Below, in pieces: positions 27,617 to 36,564 of a DNA stretch of 64,000 bases (its first letter is position 1; each line of letters starts with the position of its first letter). The position numbers were made by a program, and so were the translations under genes. Origin of the DNA: Acinetobacter beijerinckii CIP 110307. Lineage in GTDB: Bacteria > Pseudomonadota > Gammaproteobacteria > Pseudomonadales > Moraxellaceae. Where the stretch lies: positions 412,074 to 476,073 of the forward strand of contig NZ_KB849766.1 of NCBI RefSeq assembly GCF_000369005.1, in the 5' to 3' direction. The notes below the pieces were generated by a model that searched no databases, was not told the origin of the DNA, and was given only the letters and a program-made list of their open reading frames with translations.

Positions 27617-30583
27617 ATGCCGCGCCATTCTATTTTGTCGTCCACGGAATTGGGAAGCCTGTTCGAAATTCCAGATGATAGAGCTTTTATGCTTCAGCAT
27701 TACACTCTGAGTGATTCTGATAAATCCATAGTCCATCAACATCGAGGGGCATCCAACAAGCTAGGCTTTGCAATTCAACTTTGCTACATGCGTTACCCTG
27801 GAGTGATATTGGGTATTAACGACGAACCATTCAAACCCTTACTTTTCATGATGGCTGCTCAACTTAGTATATCAGTGGACTGCTGGAATGATTATGGTCA
27901 GCGCGAGCAAACAAGACGAGAACATATTGCCGAATTGAAAAAAGTTTTTGGGTTCAAACTATTCACCTTGAGTGACTATCGGCAATCGGTCAATATGATG
28001 GTGGATTTGTCCCTTCAGACAGATAAAGGTCTTATTTTAGCCACAACTCTCGTTGAAAATTTACGACAAAAATCAGTCCTTTTGCCAGCTATAAATGCAA
28101 TTGATAGTATTTGCGCAGAAGCAATCACATCTGCCAACCGCATAATTTATACTGCTTTGACGAGCTCACTTTCAGAAACTCATCGTCAAAATATAGATGC
28201 TTTGCTGAACCGTAAAGAGGGCAGCAAACTGACAATATTGGGGTGGCTTAGACAGTCACCAGCTAAACCAAACTCAAAGTACATGCTTGAGCACATTGAG
28301 CGGCTGAAGTGCTTACAAGCCATCGATCTACCTGAAGACATTGGAAAACACGTTCATCAAAATCGCTTACTGAAAATTGCTCGCGAAGGTGGGCAAATGA
28401 CTCCTGCTGATTTGGCCAGATTTGAATCTCAACGTCGATATGCCACTTTGGTAGCAATCGTTGTGGAGAGTATGGCCACGATCACCGACGAAATTATTGA
28501 CCTGCATGATCGCATTATTGGAAAGCTATTTGCTATCGCAAAAAATAAACACCAGCAACAATTTCAATCATCAGGTAAAGCGATCAACGACAAAGTGCGT
28601 TTGTATGGGCTTATCGGGAAAGCCTTGCTAGATGCCAAGCAAAATGGCAGTGATCCGTTTGCCGCCATCGAAACTGTTATTTCATGGGATGCTTTTGCAG
28701 CAAGTATTACTGAGGCAGAAAAACTGGCGCAACCCGAAGACTTTGATTTTTTACCACGAATTGGCGAGAGCTATGCAACTTTACGCCGTTACGCGCCAGA
28801 ACTTCTTGCCATACTTAAATTGCGTGCTGCCCCAGCAGCAAAAGATATGCTTGCCGCTGTAGAGTTGCTCCGCAGCATGAATGTTGATAATACACGAAAA
28901 ATCCCCTCTAATGCTCCAATAGCGTTTATCAAAAAACGGTGGGCAAGACTAGTCTTTACCGATGATGGTATTGATCGCCGCTATTACGAAATATGTGTGT
29001 TATCTGAACTTAAAAAATCGCTACGGGCTGGGGATCTCTGGGTACAAGGCTCTCGCCAATTCAAAGACTTCGATGAGTATTTAGTGACTGCTGATAAATT
29101 TAATCAGCTAAAACAGTCCAATGAGTTACCTCTAACCATTACTACTGATTGTGATCTATATTTGCAAAGTCGCCTTTCACTATTGGAGCAGAAATTAGCA
29201 ATCATTAATCGCATGGCAGCGACCAACGATTTGCCTGATGCGATGATCAATCAATCTGGTCTAAAAATAACACCTCTCGATGCCGTGGCTCCTGATACAG
29301 CCCAAACTTTAATTGACCAAACAGCAATGCTGTTACCACATATCAAGATCACCGAATTATTAATGGAGGTCGATGAATGGACAGGCTTTACTCGACACTT
29401 CACTCATTTGAAAACGGATGACACTGCGAAGGATAAAGCGTTATTGCTCACGACCATACTGGCTGATGCAATTAATTTAGGGCTGACGAAAATGGCCGAA
29501 TCATGTCCTGGTACAACTTATGCCAAACTCTCATGGCTACAGGCTTGGCATATCCGTGATGAAACTTATTCAACGGCATTGGCCGAATTGGTGAATGCTC
29601 AATTGAAACAACCTTTCGCTGAAAACTGGGGAGATGGCACTACCTCCTCATCAGATGGCCAACGCTTCCGCGCAGGTGGCAGAGCTGAAAGTACAGGACA
29701 TATCAATCCAAAATATGGCGCAGAGCCTGGAAGGTTATTTTATACACACATTTCTGATCAATACGCACCATTTAGCAGTAAGCTGATCAATGTGGGCGTT
29801 CGTGATTCAACCTATGTTCTTGATGGGCTGCTGTATCACGAGTCTGATTTACGCATCGAGGAACACTACACCGATACGGCTGGATTCACCGACCATGTTT
29901 TTGCACTCATGCACATGCTAGGGTTTCGATTTGCACCACGAATTCGTGATCTGGGCGATACGAAACTCTATATTCCAAAGTCAGACATAGACTATGCCGC
30001 ACTTAAACCCATGATTGGCGGCACACTGAATATCAAACAGATTCGTACTCATTGGGACGATATTTTGCGTCTGGCCGCATCAATCAAGCAAGGGACTGTC
30101 ACAGCGTCGCTAATGCTACGTAAACTCGGTAGTTATCCACGACAGAATGGTTTGGCATTGGCATTACGAGAGCTGGGGCGTATTGAGCGCACACTGTTTA
30201 TCTTGGATTGGTTGCAAAGCGTAGAACTACGCCGTCGGGTTCAAGCTGGATTAAATAAAGGTGAAGCCCGTAATGCATTAGCGCGCGCCGTTTTCTTTTA
30301 TCGATTGGGTGAGATTCGAGATCGAAGCTTTGAGCAACAGCGTTATCGAGCCAGTGGCTTGAATCTAGTGACCGCCGCCATTGTATTGTGGAACACGGTT
30401 TATTTAGAGAGAGCGACTAACGCCCTACGAGGGCATGGTCGCACAGTCGATGATACCTTGCTGCAATATCTGTCACCGCTGGGGTGGGAGCACATCAATT
30501 TAACTGGGGATTATCTATGGCGAAGCAAAGCCAAGATAGGTGGTGGAAAATTTAGGCCATTGCGCGCAATTGAAAAACCTTAG
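27617..30583 (+). CDS. tnpA: Tn3-family transposase TnpA, copy 1
   Basis: A 988-residue DDE transposase, the length typical of the Tn21/Tn501 subgroup, which carries out replicative transposition. The N-terminal DUF4158 region ([19 protein letters not shown]) binds the ends. The catalytic half carries [54 protein letters not shown] (catalytic Asp region) and the late Glu in [24 protein letters not shown]. The stop lies inside the right inverted repeat. The protein is identical to that of copy 2, so the duplication is recent. Confidence 0.96.
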   Translation: MPRHSILSSTELGSLFEIPDDRAFMLQHYTLSDSDKSIVHQHRGASNKLGFAIQLCYMRYPGVILGINDEPFKPLLFMMAAQLSISVDCWNDYGQREQTRREHIAELKKVFGFKLFTLSDYRQSVNMMVDLSLQTDKGLILATTLVENLRQKSVLLPAINAIDSICAEAITSANRIIYTALTSSLSETHRQNIDALLNRKEGSKLTILGWLRQSPAKPNSKYMLEHIERLKCLQAIDLPEDIGKHVHQNRLLKIAREGGQMTPADLARFESQRRYATLVAIVVESMATITDEIIDLHDRIIGKLFAIAKNKHQQQFQSSGKAINDKVRLYGLIGKALLDAKQNGSDPFAAIETVISWDAFAASITEAEKLAQPEDFDFLPRIGESYATLRRYAPELLAILKLRAAPAAKDMLAAVELLRSMNVDNTRKIPSNAPIAFIKKRWARLVFTDDGIDRRYYEICVLSELKKSLRAGDLWVQGSRQFKDFDEYLVTADKFNQLKQSNELPLTITTDCDLYLQSRLSLLEQKLAIINRMAATNDLPDAMINQSGLKITPLDAVAPDTAQTLIDQTAMLLPHIKITELLMEVDEWTGFTRHFTHLKTDDTAKDKALLLTTILADAINLGLTKMAESCPGTTYAKLSWLQAWHIRDETYSTALAELVNAQLKQPFAENWGDGTTSSSDGQRFRAGGRAESTGHINPKYGAEPGRLFYTHISDQYAPFSSKLINVGVRDSTYVLDGLLYHESDLRIEEHYTDTAGFTDHVFALMHMLGFRFAPRIRDLGDTKLYIPKSDIDYAALKPMIGGTLNIKQIRTHWDDILRLAASIKQGTVTASLMLRKLGSYPRQNGLALALRELGRIERTLFILDWLQSVELRRRVQAGLNKGEARNALARAVFFYRLGEIRDRSFEQQRYRASGLNLVTAAIVLWNTVYLERATNALRGHGRTVDDTLLQYLSPLGWEHINLTGDYLWRSKAKIGGGKFRPLRAIEKP

Positions 30584-30616
30584 CGTGCTATATTTTCCGT
30601 TTCCTGAGACGACCCC

Positions 30617-30757
30617 TACAAGGGCCGTAAGCCGTCACTGACTCCTGAACAAGTGGCTCTGCTGCATCAACGTCTTGAATCTGGCGACTACAAAACCAAG
30701 CGAGCATTGGCGAAGGAGTTTGGGATTTCTGCGCCAACGCTGTATCGGTATCAGTAG
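30617..30757 (+). pseudogene. 3' remnant of a second serine resolvase gene
   Basis: Immediately after the right repeat of copy 1, 46 codons and a stop read YKGRKPSLTPEQVALLHQRL and end TLYRYQ. This is the C-terminal helix-turn-helix of a Tn3/Pin-type recombinase, different from the resident TnpR. The N-terminal catalytic domain is missing: copy 1 inserted into, or recombined with, this gene. Confidence 0.8.
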
Positions 30758-30848
30758 TAGTTCCAGCTATTTGATATTATTTGTCTATCTATTGAAAATT
30801 TTTCTGAGTAAAACAGGGTCGGCATCCTGAACTGAGCTTGCTCCAATT

Positions 30849-31268
30849 TTATTTGCTGCTAACCGTAAACAGGAATCGACCGATACAAACCAACTTGCCA
30901 TCAAGTAGTAACTGAACCGATACTGTCGTAATGCGCCGACCCGCACGAACAATACTGGGGACTGCCTGTAACGTACCTATAAATGCTGGCCGCAGGTAAT
31001 CAAAGGTCATCGTGGAGCATAAGGGCAGCTCATTATCACCACGCTGACGGGCAAGATAGGCGGCGGCGGCCACTTCACCAAAACTCGCGAGAATGCCGCC
31101 ATGAAACGTGCCAATCATCGGGTTGCCGATATGCGAATCACGAAAGTCCATAAAGTACTGTATTTCTCCATGTTGCATTTCCTCACGAAAACCTAGAAAA
31201 TCGACAAAAGGCTCGTCACACAATTTTAGTGGGGGTGTTTCCGCGCTCATCTGATTTACTATACTCAT
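30849..31268 (-). CDS. PaaI-type hotdog thioesterase (second of pair)
   Basis: Read from the ATG at 31268, about 139 residues with the hotdog signature HIGNPMIGTFHGGILASFGEVAA, where the His-Gly-Gly turn is typical of PaaI acyl-CoA thioesterases. It begins one base after the stop of the preceding thioesterase, so the two are translationally coupled and may form a heteromer. The open frame to 31412 reads into the neighbour and is not used. Substrate unknown; an acyl-CoA product of the cluster is plausible. Confidence 0.8.
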   Translation of the reverse strand: MSIVNQMSAETPPLKLCDEPFVDFLGFREEMQHGEIQYFMDFRDSHIGNPMIGTFHGGILASFGEVAAAAYLARQRGDNELPLCSTMTFDYLRPAFIGTLQAVPSIVRAGRRITTVSVQLLLDGKLVCIGRFLFTVSSK

Positions 31269-31269
31269 A

Positions 31270-31734
31270 TCACTCGCCTCGCGCTTCATTGCTGTCAAAA
31301 GAGGGTCCCATCGTGCCGATTGCGAAAGAACCAGTGACAGTAGCCAGTAGCTCACCACTGTCTTCTGCAACCGCTCGGCCCGTGATAAAGGCCACCGTAT
31401 CGGTTCTACCAATGCAATCCACTATCGCCTTTAAACCTACCGCAGAGGGAATACGTCGCAAAAAATCGACACGCAAATCAATAGTGGCAATCGGCTCTAA
31501 CGACCGCAATGACGAAAAAATAGATAAGCCGCAAGTCGTATCCAGCAGCGTCACCAAAGCCCCTCGATGCAGTGAGCCTTTACGGTCAGAGAGTTGCTCA
31601 GAGAAGGGCATCGTCATCTCGGCATGACCATCGCTCACTGCACCAACACTAATATTGAACATATTGAATAAAGGGTGATTAGTACCAAAAAACGCCTTAG
31701 CCATGGTCAGGTGTGCCGTGTTATTACTGTCCAT
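31270..31734 (-). CDS. PaaI-type hotdog thioesterase (first of pair)
   Basis: Read from the ATG at 31734, about 154 residues. Hotdog core DRKGSLHRGALVTLLDTTCGL with the conserved HxGxxxxLxD pattern, then a strand/helix run typical of 4HBT proteins. The start is decided by GGGAG about eight bases upstream; the longer frame to 31794 begins at a TTG inside the previous gene's stop region. Fourth gene of a tetR-led operon. Confidence 0.8.
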   Translation of the reverse strand: MDSNNTAHLTMAKAFFGTNHPLFNMFNISVGAVSDGHAEMTMPFSEQLSDRKGSLHRGALVTLLDTTCGLSIFSSLRSLEPIATIDLRVDFLRRIPSAVGLKAIVDCIGRTDTVAFITGRAVAEDSGELLATVTGSFAIGTMGPSFDSNEARGE

Positions 31735-31790
31735 TTTTGAACTCCCGCCATTGCTGGCTGATTTTATTGCGAAAAAATTAGCGGCACGTC

Positions 31791-32762
31791 TCAAAGTGCA
31801 AGGGCGGCATCTGTATAATTACGTTCGGCCTGCATCACCGCCACAATGGCCTCTTCAATGGCGGCATATGGAAAGTTTGTGCTTTCCGAGGCAGACTTCA
31901 AACACATGGCTAATGCCGTCCATGCTTTTTCGCAAGCCCTCATTAACAGGGGCAGTCGATATTGCTGTACACTTGCGTCATAGTGAACCGCTTCATCAAG
32001 GAATTCAGCGTACATTTTGCGGAAGCCGCCGCCACCTGTGCCACGCTTTTCAATAATTTGGTAGGCAAATCGGGTCGTCCAGTGCCAATCGCCTGTGGCT
32101 CCCCAACGACTCAGTTCGGCCAGCCATGTTTCCAGTGCCGATATGCCACTCACAGCTAATGACTTGGCGTTGTCATGGATGACACCGGTAATCATCTCGG
32201 GGGTAATTTCGCCTTGAAACGCGGTGGGCGTGAACATATTGCCATAGTGAATAAATGGGGGCTGTGTAGAAAAACGTGCGCGGGTCAGTGCCTCTCGCGT
32301 CACCGACAAAACACTCGGACGCTCGGTATCGGTGACAAATACCGCACCTGTCTCTGGATTTCTCGACCAAGCGGCTATGGCGTGACCGGGAAAGTGCGTG
32401 CTGCTGTTGAAGTAAGGTAAATAAAAAATATCCGTCAGCAACAGGGTGGGGTGACCCGCATCCAAACATTTCTCCAGCGCGGTGGCTGCCGATTCGGGTG
32501 ACTCGAAGGTTTGCCACTCAAAGGGTATACCGATACTTTCAAATACGCGCGCTTCAAACCCCAAAGACCGCACATGCACTAAAAATGGCACAGGGGCGTC
32601 AGCCATTTCCAAATAGGTCACGCCAAGCCCTGAGCCTAATCCAAAGCACATGGCCTCGGAAATATTCAGCCCATTAAACTCGAGCAAATCACGAATTGCG
32701 GAGCTGCCACAATGCCTCCCGATGGCGTGCGTGATACGGGATGGAGTCTTATAGTTGGTCAC
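31791..32762 (-). CDS. BtrH N-terminal / DUF4872-like protein
   Basis: A 323-residue protein resembling the butirosin biosynthesis protein H N-terminal fold (HCGSSAIRDLLEFNG, then EAMCFGLGSGLGVTYLEM), which in BtrH acts as an acyl transferase using a papain-like Cys. Cys residues stand at HCGSS and AMCFG, and PGHAIAAW contains a candidate His. The C-terminal half is the helical DUF4872-like part. It starts at GTG 32762, overlapping the tetR stop by four bases (GTGA). The acceptor is unknown; a pairing with two thioesterases suggests acyl transfer or hydrolysis. Confidence 0.72.
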   Translation of the reverse strand: MTNYKTPSRITHAIGRHCGSSAIRDLLEFNGLNISEAMCFGLGSGLGVTYLEMADAPVPFLVHVRSLGFEARVFESIGIPFEWQTFESPESAATALEKCLDAGHPTLLLTDIFYLPYFNSSTHFPGHAIAAWSRNPETGAVFVTDTERPSVLSVTREALTRARFSTQPPFIHYGNMFTPTAFQGEITPEMITGVIHDNAKSLAVSGISALETWLAELSRWGATGDWHWTTRFAYQIIEKRGTGGGGFRKMYAEFLDEAVHYDASVQQYRLPLLMRACEKAWTALAMCLKSASESTNFPYAAIEEAIVAVMQAERNYTDAALAL

Positions 32763-33397
32763 AGGTTTTTTGCCTCTTCGTGAAAATCTGGATTAAGGAT
32801 GCCTCTTGTCATCATCTGCCATATCGCATCCGCGATCTGTTCAAGATTGTACTTACCATTTTCTTTATACCAAGTGGCAGCCCAGTTTATTGCTCCTAGC
32901 CCAATCAGTCTTAACAGATCTGCATCCACATCGTTTCGGATACAACCATAAGACTGCAGATCATCAAGAATTGTCTGCCAATATCGCTCGTATCTGTCTC
33001 TCTCAGCAATAATCTGCTCACGTGCGACTCCATGTACCGAGCGCCACTCAAACAACAACACATAAACCATATCGTCACCCGACATAAGGATATCGACATG
33101 TGTCTGCAGTGCCGATTGCATTTTTTTGAGTGGATCTTGAATCGCGGAAGTCGCCTCAACAATCCTGTAAATAGTTCTCTCAATAGCAAGCCGCATCATA
33201 TCAACCAAAATATCGTCTTTACTACGATAGCGGTAATGCAGACTGCCTGGAAGAATACCACAAGCACTGGCAATTTCTCGCACACTGGTACGCTCAAAAC
33301 CCTTTTCTCGAAACAGCTTGGCAGAAGCGGCTAATACTCTCTCGCGGTCAGCAACTTCGACTCGCGTAGATTCACTACTCAACATAGTTTGACTCAT
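32759..33397 (-). CDS. TetR/AcrR-family repressor
   Basis: A 212-residue regulator with an N-terminal helix-turn-helix (FERTSVREIASACGILPGSLHYRYRSKDDIL, residues 34-64) and a larger ligand-binding domain of the fatty-acid-responsive size class. A 22-bp palindrome lies 25 bp before its start, so it probably represses itself. It overlaps the BtrH-like gene. The effector is likely an acyl or hydrocarbon-derived molecule, but that is inference from neighbours. Confidence 0.87.
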   Translation of the reverse strand: MSQTMLSSESTRVEVADRERVLAASAKLFREKGFERTSVREIASACGILPGSLHYRYRSKDDILVDMMRLAIERTIYRIVEATSAIQDPLKKMQSALQTHVDILMSGDDMVYVLLFEWRSVHGVAREQIIAERDRYERYWQTILDDLQSYGCIRNDVDADLLRLIGLGAINWAATWYKENGKYNLEQIADAIWQMMTRGILNPDFHEEAKNL

Positions 33398-33421
33398 AAC
33401 ATTATATCAATAAGACAGGTT

Positions 33422-33443
33422 ACTCGACTTGGTCAAGTCGAGT
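33422..33443. promoter_or_regulatory. Palindromic operator before tetR
   Basis: ACTCGACTT-GGTC-AAGTCGAGT: nine-base perfect arms around GGTC, 25 bp upstream of the tetR start and 25 bp downstream of the end of the di-iron-like gene. Size and position fit autoregulation by a TetR dimer. Confidence 0.7.
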
Positions 33444-33468
33444 CGAGTCTTTCACGGTCTCTCCTGAT

Positions 33469-34338
33469 CTATACAGCTTTTGCAATGGGGACATTAAAAA
33501 CAATTCGTGACGCTTCCATAGGGTCTTGATGCTTATCATATTCAGCCAGCCAAGAATTAACCTTTTCTGGGATTTCGGTGTCGCTAGGATGGAAACCTGG
33601 CTTAAACCAGTCCAGATAGCGTGGAATAAGTCTGGTAATCAGGCCACGTGGTCCATAGAGGCGATAAAATCCCTTAGCAAGCACCAATGGCTGACCTTGT
33701 AGTTTGTCAATTTTCAACATATGCCAAAGAACTGAGCCAACCACCGCATGTACCAGTAGCGTTCCGATAATCAAAGCAGATGCGCGGGTGAAATACCCCC
33801 CACCTGCCGCTGTTTCGTAAACATCAAAGGCTACTGTTTTGTGTTCGACTTCTTCTACCCCATGCCACATGAACATGGCACGCATTGCGGGATGAGCATT
33901 CTTGAACATCTCACCCTCACCCTCCATAGCACCCTCGCCTAGTACAGCAGTAATATGTTCAAAGGCAGCTGTCATGGCCAACAGATACTTGGCGGGCAGG
34001 TGTTTTTGGGAGAGCCGAATAAATAATTTGAATCTTGCGATGACCTTTTCGACATGAATGCCTTGCGACTGCATCACCGCATTATACTGGTCATGCACAA
34101 TGCCATGTTGCGCTTCTTGGCGAAAAAAGTTTTTGATATCTTCTCTCAGTTTAGGATCTGTGACCAGATCCTGATAGTTACGCACCGACTGAATAAAAAA
34201 ACGCTCTCCATCGGGGAAGTGAATAGAAAGTGCATCAAAGAAGCGTGTTAACACCGGGTCACCGTCGTTCCAAAAAACTGGAACATCACTTAAATCAAAC
34301 CGCGGCTTACGTGGCTGGATATTGATCATATGAGTCAT
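33469..34338 (-). CDS. Metal-dependent hydrolase-like (PF10118), di-iron-like
   Basis: Read from the ATG at 34338, about 289 residues. Its helical core carries three acidic/His clusters, FRQEAQHGIVHDQYN, AAFEHITAVLGE and HGVEEVEHKTVAFD, which together look like a ferritin-type di-metal site. This matches the PF10118 predicted metal-dependent hydrolases often found beside lipid or hydrocarbon genes. A hydrophobic stretch near residues 180-200 (SALIIGTLLVHAVVGSVLW) may be membrane-associated. AAGGAAA lies upstream of this start. Two palindromes lie 120-170 bp upstream. Confidence 0.78.
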   Translation of the reverse strand: MTHMINIQPRKPRFDLSDVPVFWNDGDPVLTRFFDALSIHFPDGERFFIQSVRNYQDLVTDPKLREDIKNFFRQEAQHGIVHDQYNAVMQSQGIHVEKVIARFKLFIRLSQKHLPAKYLLAMTAAFEHITAVLGEGAMEGEGEMFKNAHPAMRAMFMWHGVEEVEHKTVAFDVYETAAGGGYFTRASALIIGTLLVHAVVGSVLWHMLKIDKLQGQPLVLAKGFYRLYGPRGLITRLIPRYLDWFKPGFHPSDTEIPEKVNSWLAEYDKHQDPMEASRIVFNVPIAKAV

Positions 34339-34457
34339 GGCGAGAGTTTCCTTGTAAAGGCATCGAATGTCTGTAAACCTGCTATCACATTTGACCTTGA
34401 GCAATATTTTTCACCTTGGTCAGGCACAGCAAATATCACACAAGAATTCAACGGGTA

Positions 34458-34509
34458 TTGGTCAAATGACCAAATGCATATTTTGAATATATATTGGTCG
34501 ATTGACCAA
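34458..34509. promoter_or_regulatory. Paired TTGGTC-N4-GACCAA operators
   Basis: Two 16-bp palindromes, TTGGTCAAATGACCAA (34458-34473) and TTGGTCGATTGACCAA (34494-34509), 36 bp centre to centre. They share both arms and differ only in the spacer. They lie upstream of the di-iron-like gene on the minus strand and resemble binding sites of acyl-responsive TetR or FadR-type regulators. Confidence 0.75.
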
Positions 34510-34643
34510 ATGTCAAGCCTGTCCTCAAAATTTGATAGAATGAGTTAACAACGCAGCAGGTGAGCCAGATCATCTTTGACATCGAATATAGCTACCAGAC
34601 CTTTTGGCAGAGGTGTTTTTTTAATGTTAGTTTTTTTACATTA

Positions 34644-35225
34644 GAGTGTGTTGACGTTTGAAAATATTGATTGCAAATTGGAGGCAGACTCAGAGAATTA
34701 AAGCTCTCCCCATCCGAGTCCACCATGCCACGCTTTATGCTGAACGACCAACATTGAGCAAAGATTTCTCCTATGCTCAAGCAACAGGACATTGATCACA
34801 AACCAAATTTACGGCTCACCGTAGAAGCCATGCTCTACAGAATGTGGGTGAAATGTCCATGGCTAGACCTACCTCCTGACTGAGTTTGGTCAGCAGCCTA
34901 ATCTCTACAAAAGATACAACGACTGGTCAGCAAAAGGTTTTTTCCAAAGCATACTCAGGGTTTTATCTACTGACTCTGATATAGAGTAGGGGTTATGGAT
35001 AGCAATTACGTCAAGGCACATCAACATAATGCACGTGCTGCAACTCACGATCAGGAGGCGATTGGCTTAAGTCGAGGTAGCAAGACAAGTAAGATCCATC
35101 TTGCCGTAGATGGGTATGGATTACCCATCGTGTTTGCGATCACGGGTGGTGAATTACACAAAGCCAAAGCTGCACCTGACTTGCTCTCACAGGTATCTAT
35201 CGATGCCATTCTGATTAACATCTGA
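34644..35225 (+). pseudogene. Degenerate IS5-family transposase remnant
   Basis: A possible left end (GAGTGTGTTGACGTTTG) precedes an ATG at 34725. The frame encodes MPRFMLNDQH, a TGA where IS5 relatives have Trp, then NLRLTVEAMLYRMWVKCPWL. A frameshift follows, then FGQQPNLYKRYNDWSAKGFF, then a TAG at another Trp position and a second frameshift. MDSNYVKAHQHNARAA then gives the first catalytic Asp region, and the frame ends at 35225, far short of the second and third catalytic residues. Inactive and truncated at its 3' side. Confidence 0.8.
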
Positions 35226-35263
35226 ATCAGCGTAATGCAAATCTAGCCTGATGTAGTTTTAAG

Positions 35264-36478
35264 CTACCCCATCAACGCCTGTACCGCAATCGACTCATCC
35301 GCCAACCGCAGTGGATCGACCGCCGTACCAGCCGTGATCAGCTTTTTGCTTAGCATAAACTCCTGCGGACGATTCACACAATCCGCCGCAATCAGGCGAC
35401 CCGCCTGCAAATAAAACGCTGCAAAGCTACGCCTTTGCTGCACATCACCCCGAATCACGATCTGATCATACCCCTGACTGAGTCCCGCAATCTGCAACTT
35501 TAGATCATACTGATCTGACCAAAACCAAGGCAAACTCTTCGAGGTCCGCTGTAAGCCACACAAGGTCGCCGAGGCAATTTTGGCCTGTTCATTGGCGTTT
35601 GGTACCGACTCCAAGCGCATCCGCCGCTGATAAATCGGATTAAACGCATTGGCACAATCCCCGATGGCCACAATCTCTGGCGCACTGGTACGGCAATACT
35701 CATCAATCACAATACCATTGTCCACCTGCAAGCCCGCGTCCAGCGCCAACTCGATATTCGGTACAACCCCGACCCCGATGATCACCAGATCTGCATCGAA
35801 CATCGAACCATCGGCACAAAGCACCGCTTGCGCCCGCCCCTCACCCGTGATCGCCGTGACCGACACACCGGTATGAATCGTCACACCCTGTTCGCGATGA
35901 ATCCGCGTATAAAAGTCCGACACTTCCGGTGCAGTTACCCGCTGCAAAATCCGCTCGGCGGCTTCCAAGACCACCACCTGCATGCCCTGCTCGGTCAATG
36001 CGGCGGCTGTTTCAAGACCGATATAGCCACCACCGATCACCACTGCTTTGCCGTTGGGTTGTACAAATGGCTGGATAGCCTGTACATCGCTGATATTTCT
36101 AAGATAATGCACACCTGCCAAATCAGACCCAGCCAGCGACACCGTCCTGACTCGTGCACCGGTACACAGCGCCAACTGGTCATACGCAAGCGTACTGCCA
36201 TCTTGTAGTGTCACGCTGCGCGCTGCCCGATCAATCGCAACCACCCGCCCGTGCCGAAATTCGATCTGATTTTTTTGATAAAAAGCGGCTGGCCGAATCA
36301 ATAACTCATCGACCAGTTGTGCACCGCATAAAAAGGTCTTGGACAACGGCGGTCGATGATACGGCAAATACGGCTCATCGCCGATCACCACAATCTCGCC
36401 CTGCCAGCCATCTGGCCGCAGACTTGCCGCCAACTGCGCCGCAGCATGACTTGCGCCAATGATGACGATTGTTTGCAT
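35264..36478 (-). CDS. FAD-dependent ferredoxin reductase
   Basis: A 404-residue NAD(P)H:ferredoxin oxidoreductase of the putidaredoxin/rhodocoxin reductase type, which passes electrons to the [2Fe-2S] ferredoxin encoded upstream. The N-terminal FAD fold is IIGASHAAAQLAASL with YLPYHRPPLSK. The NAD-binding fold is AVVIGGGYIGLETAA (near residue 145). The second FAD motif is EIVAIGDCAN. GC content is clearly higher than the flanking host genes. Last gene of the fdx-cyp153-fdr set. Confidence 0.9.
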   Translation of the reverse strand: MQTIVIIGASHAAAQLAASLRPDGWQGEIVVIGDEPYLPYHRPPLSKTFLCGAQLVDELLIRPAAFYQKNQIEFRHGRVVAIDRAARSVTLQDGSTLAYDQLALCTGARVRTVSLAGSDLAGVHYLRNISDVQAIQPFVQPNGKAVVIGGGYIGLETAAALTEQGMQVVVLEAAERILQRVTAPEVSDFYTRIHREQGVTIHTGVSVTAITGEGRAQAVLCADGSMFDADLVIIGVGVVPNIELALDAGLQVDNGIVIDEYCRTSAPEIVAIGDCANAFNPIYQRRMRLESVPNANEQAKIASATLCGLQRTSKSLPWFWSDQYDLKLQIAGLSQGYDQIVIRGDVQQRRSFAAFYLQAGRLIAADCVNRPQEFMLSKKLITAGTAVDPLRLADESIAVQALMG

Positions 36479-36564
36479 ATGAATTCACTCAGTTCATGGT
36501 TGATGCACAGCATCAATTGTTGCCGACGACAGTTGCAAAATGCCTCTGTCGCCTATTTTGATAC

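Larger units (their letters stand above)
26881..30616 (+). mobile_element. Tn3-family (Tn21 subgroup) unit, copy 1
   Basis: 3736 bp. The terminal repeats are 38 bp and start GGGGTCGTCTCAGGAAACGG; the right arm is the reverse complement at 30579-30616. This repeat closely follows the Tn21/Tn501 pattern. It encodes only tnpR and tnpA, divergently transcribed, with the res region between them and no cargo. Both stop codons fall inside the inverted repeats, a very compact design. Confidence 0.95.

Noticed and set aside
31229..34251. Plus-strand frames opposite the cargo genes
   Set aside because: They are antisense shadows of the thioesterase, BtrH, TetR and PF10118 genes, with no start context or recognisable domain.
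34725..35225. TGA and TAG at Trp positions read as recoding
   Set aside because: The frame also has frameshifts and lacks the catalytic C-terminus, so this is decay of an IS5-type transposase.
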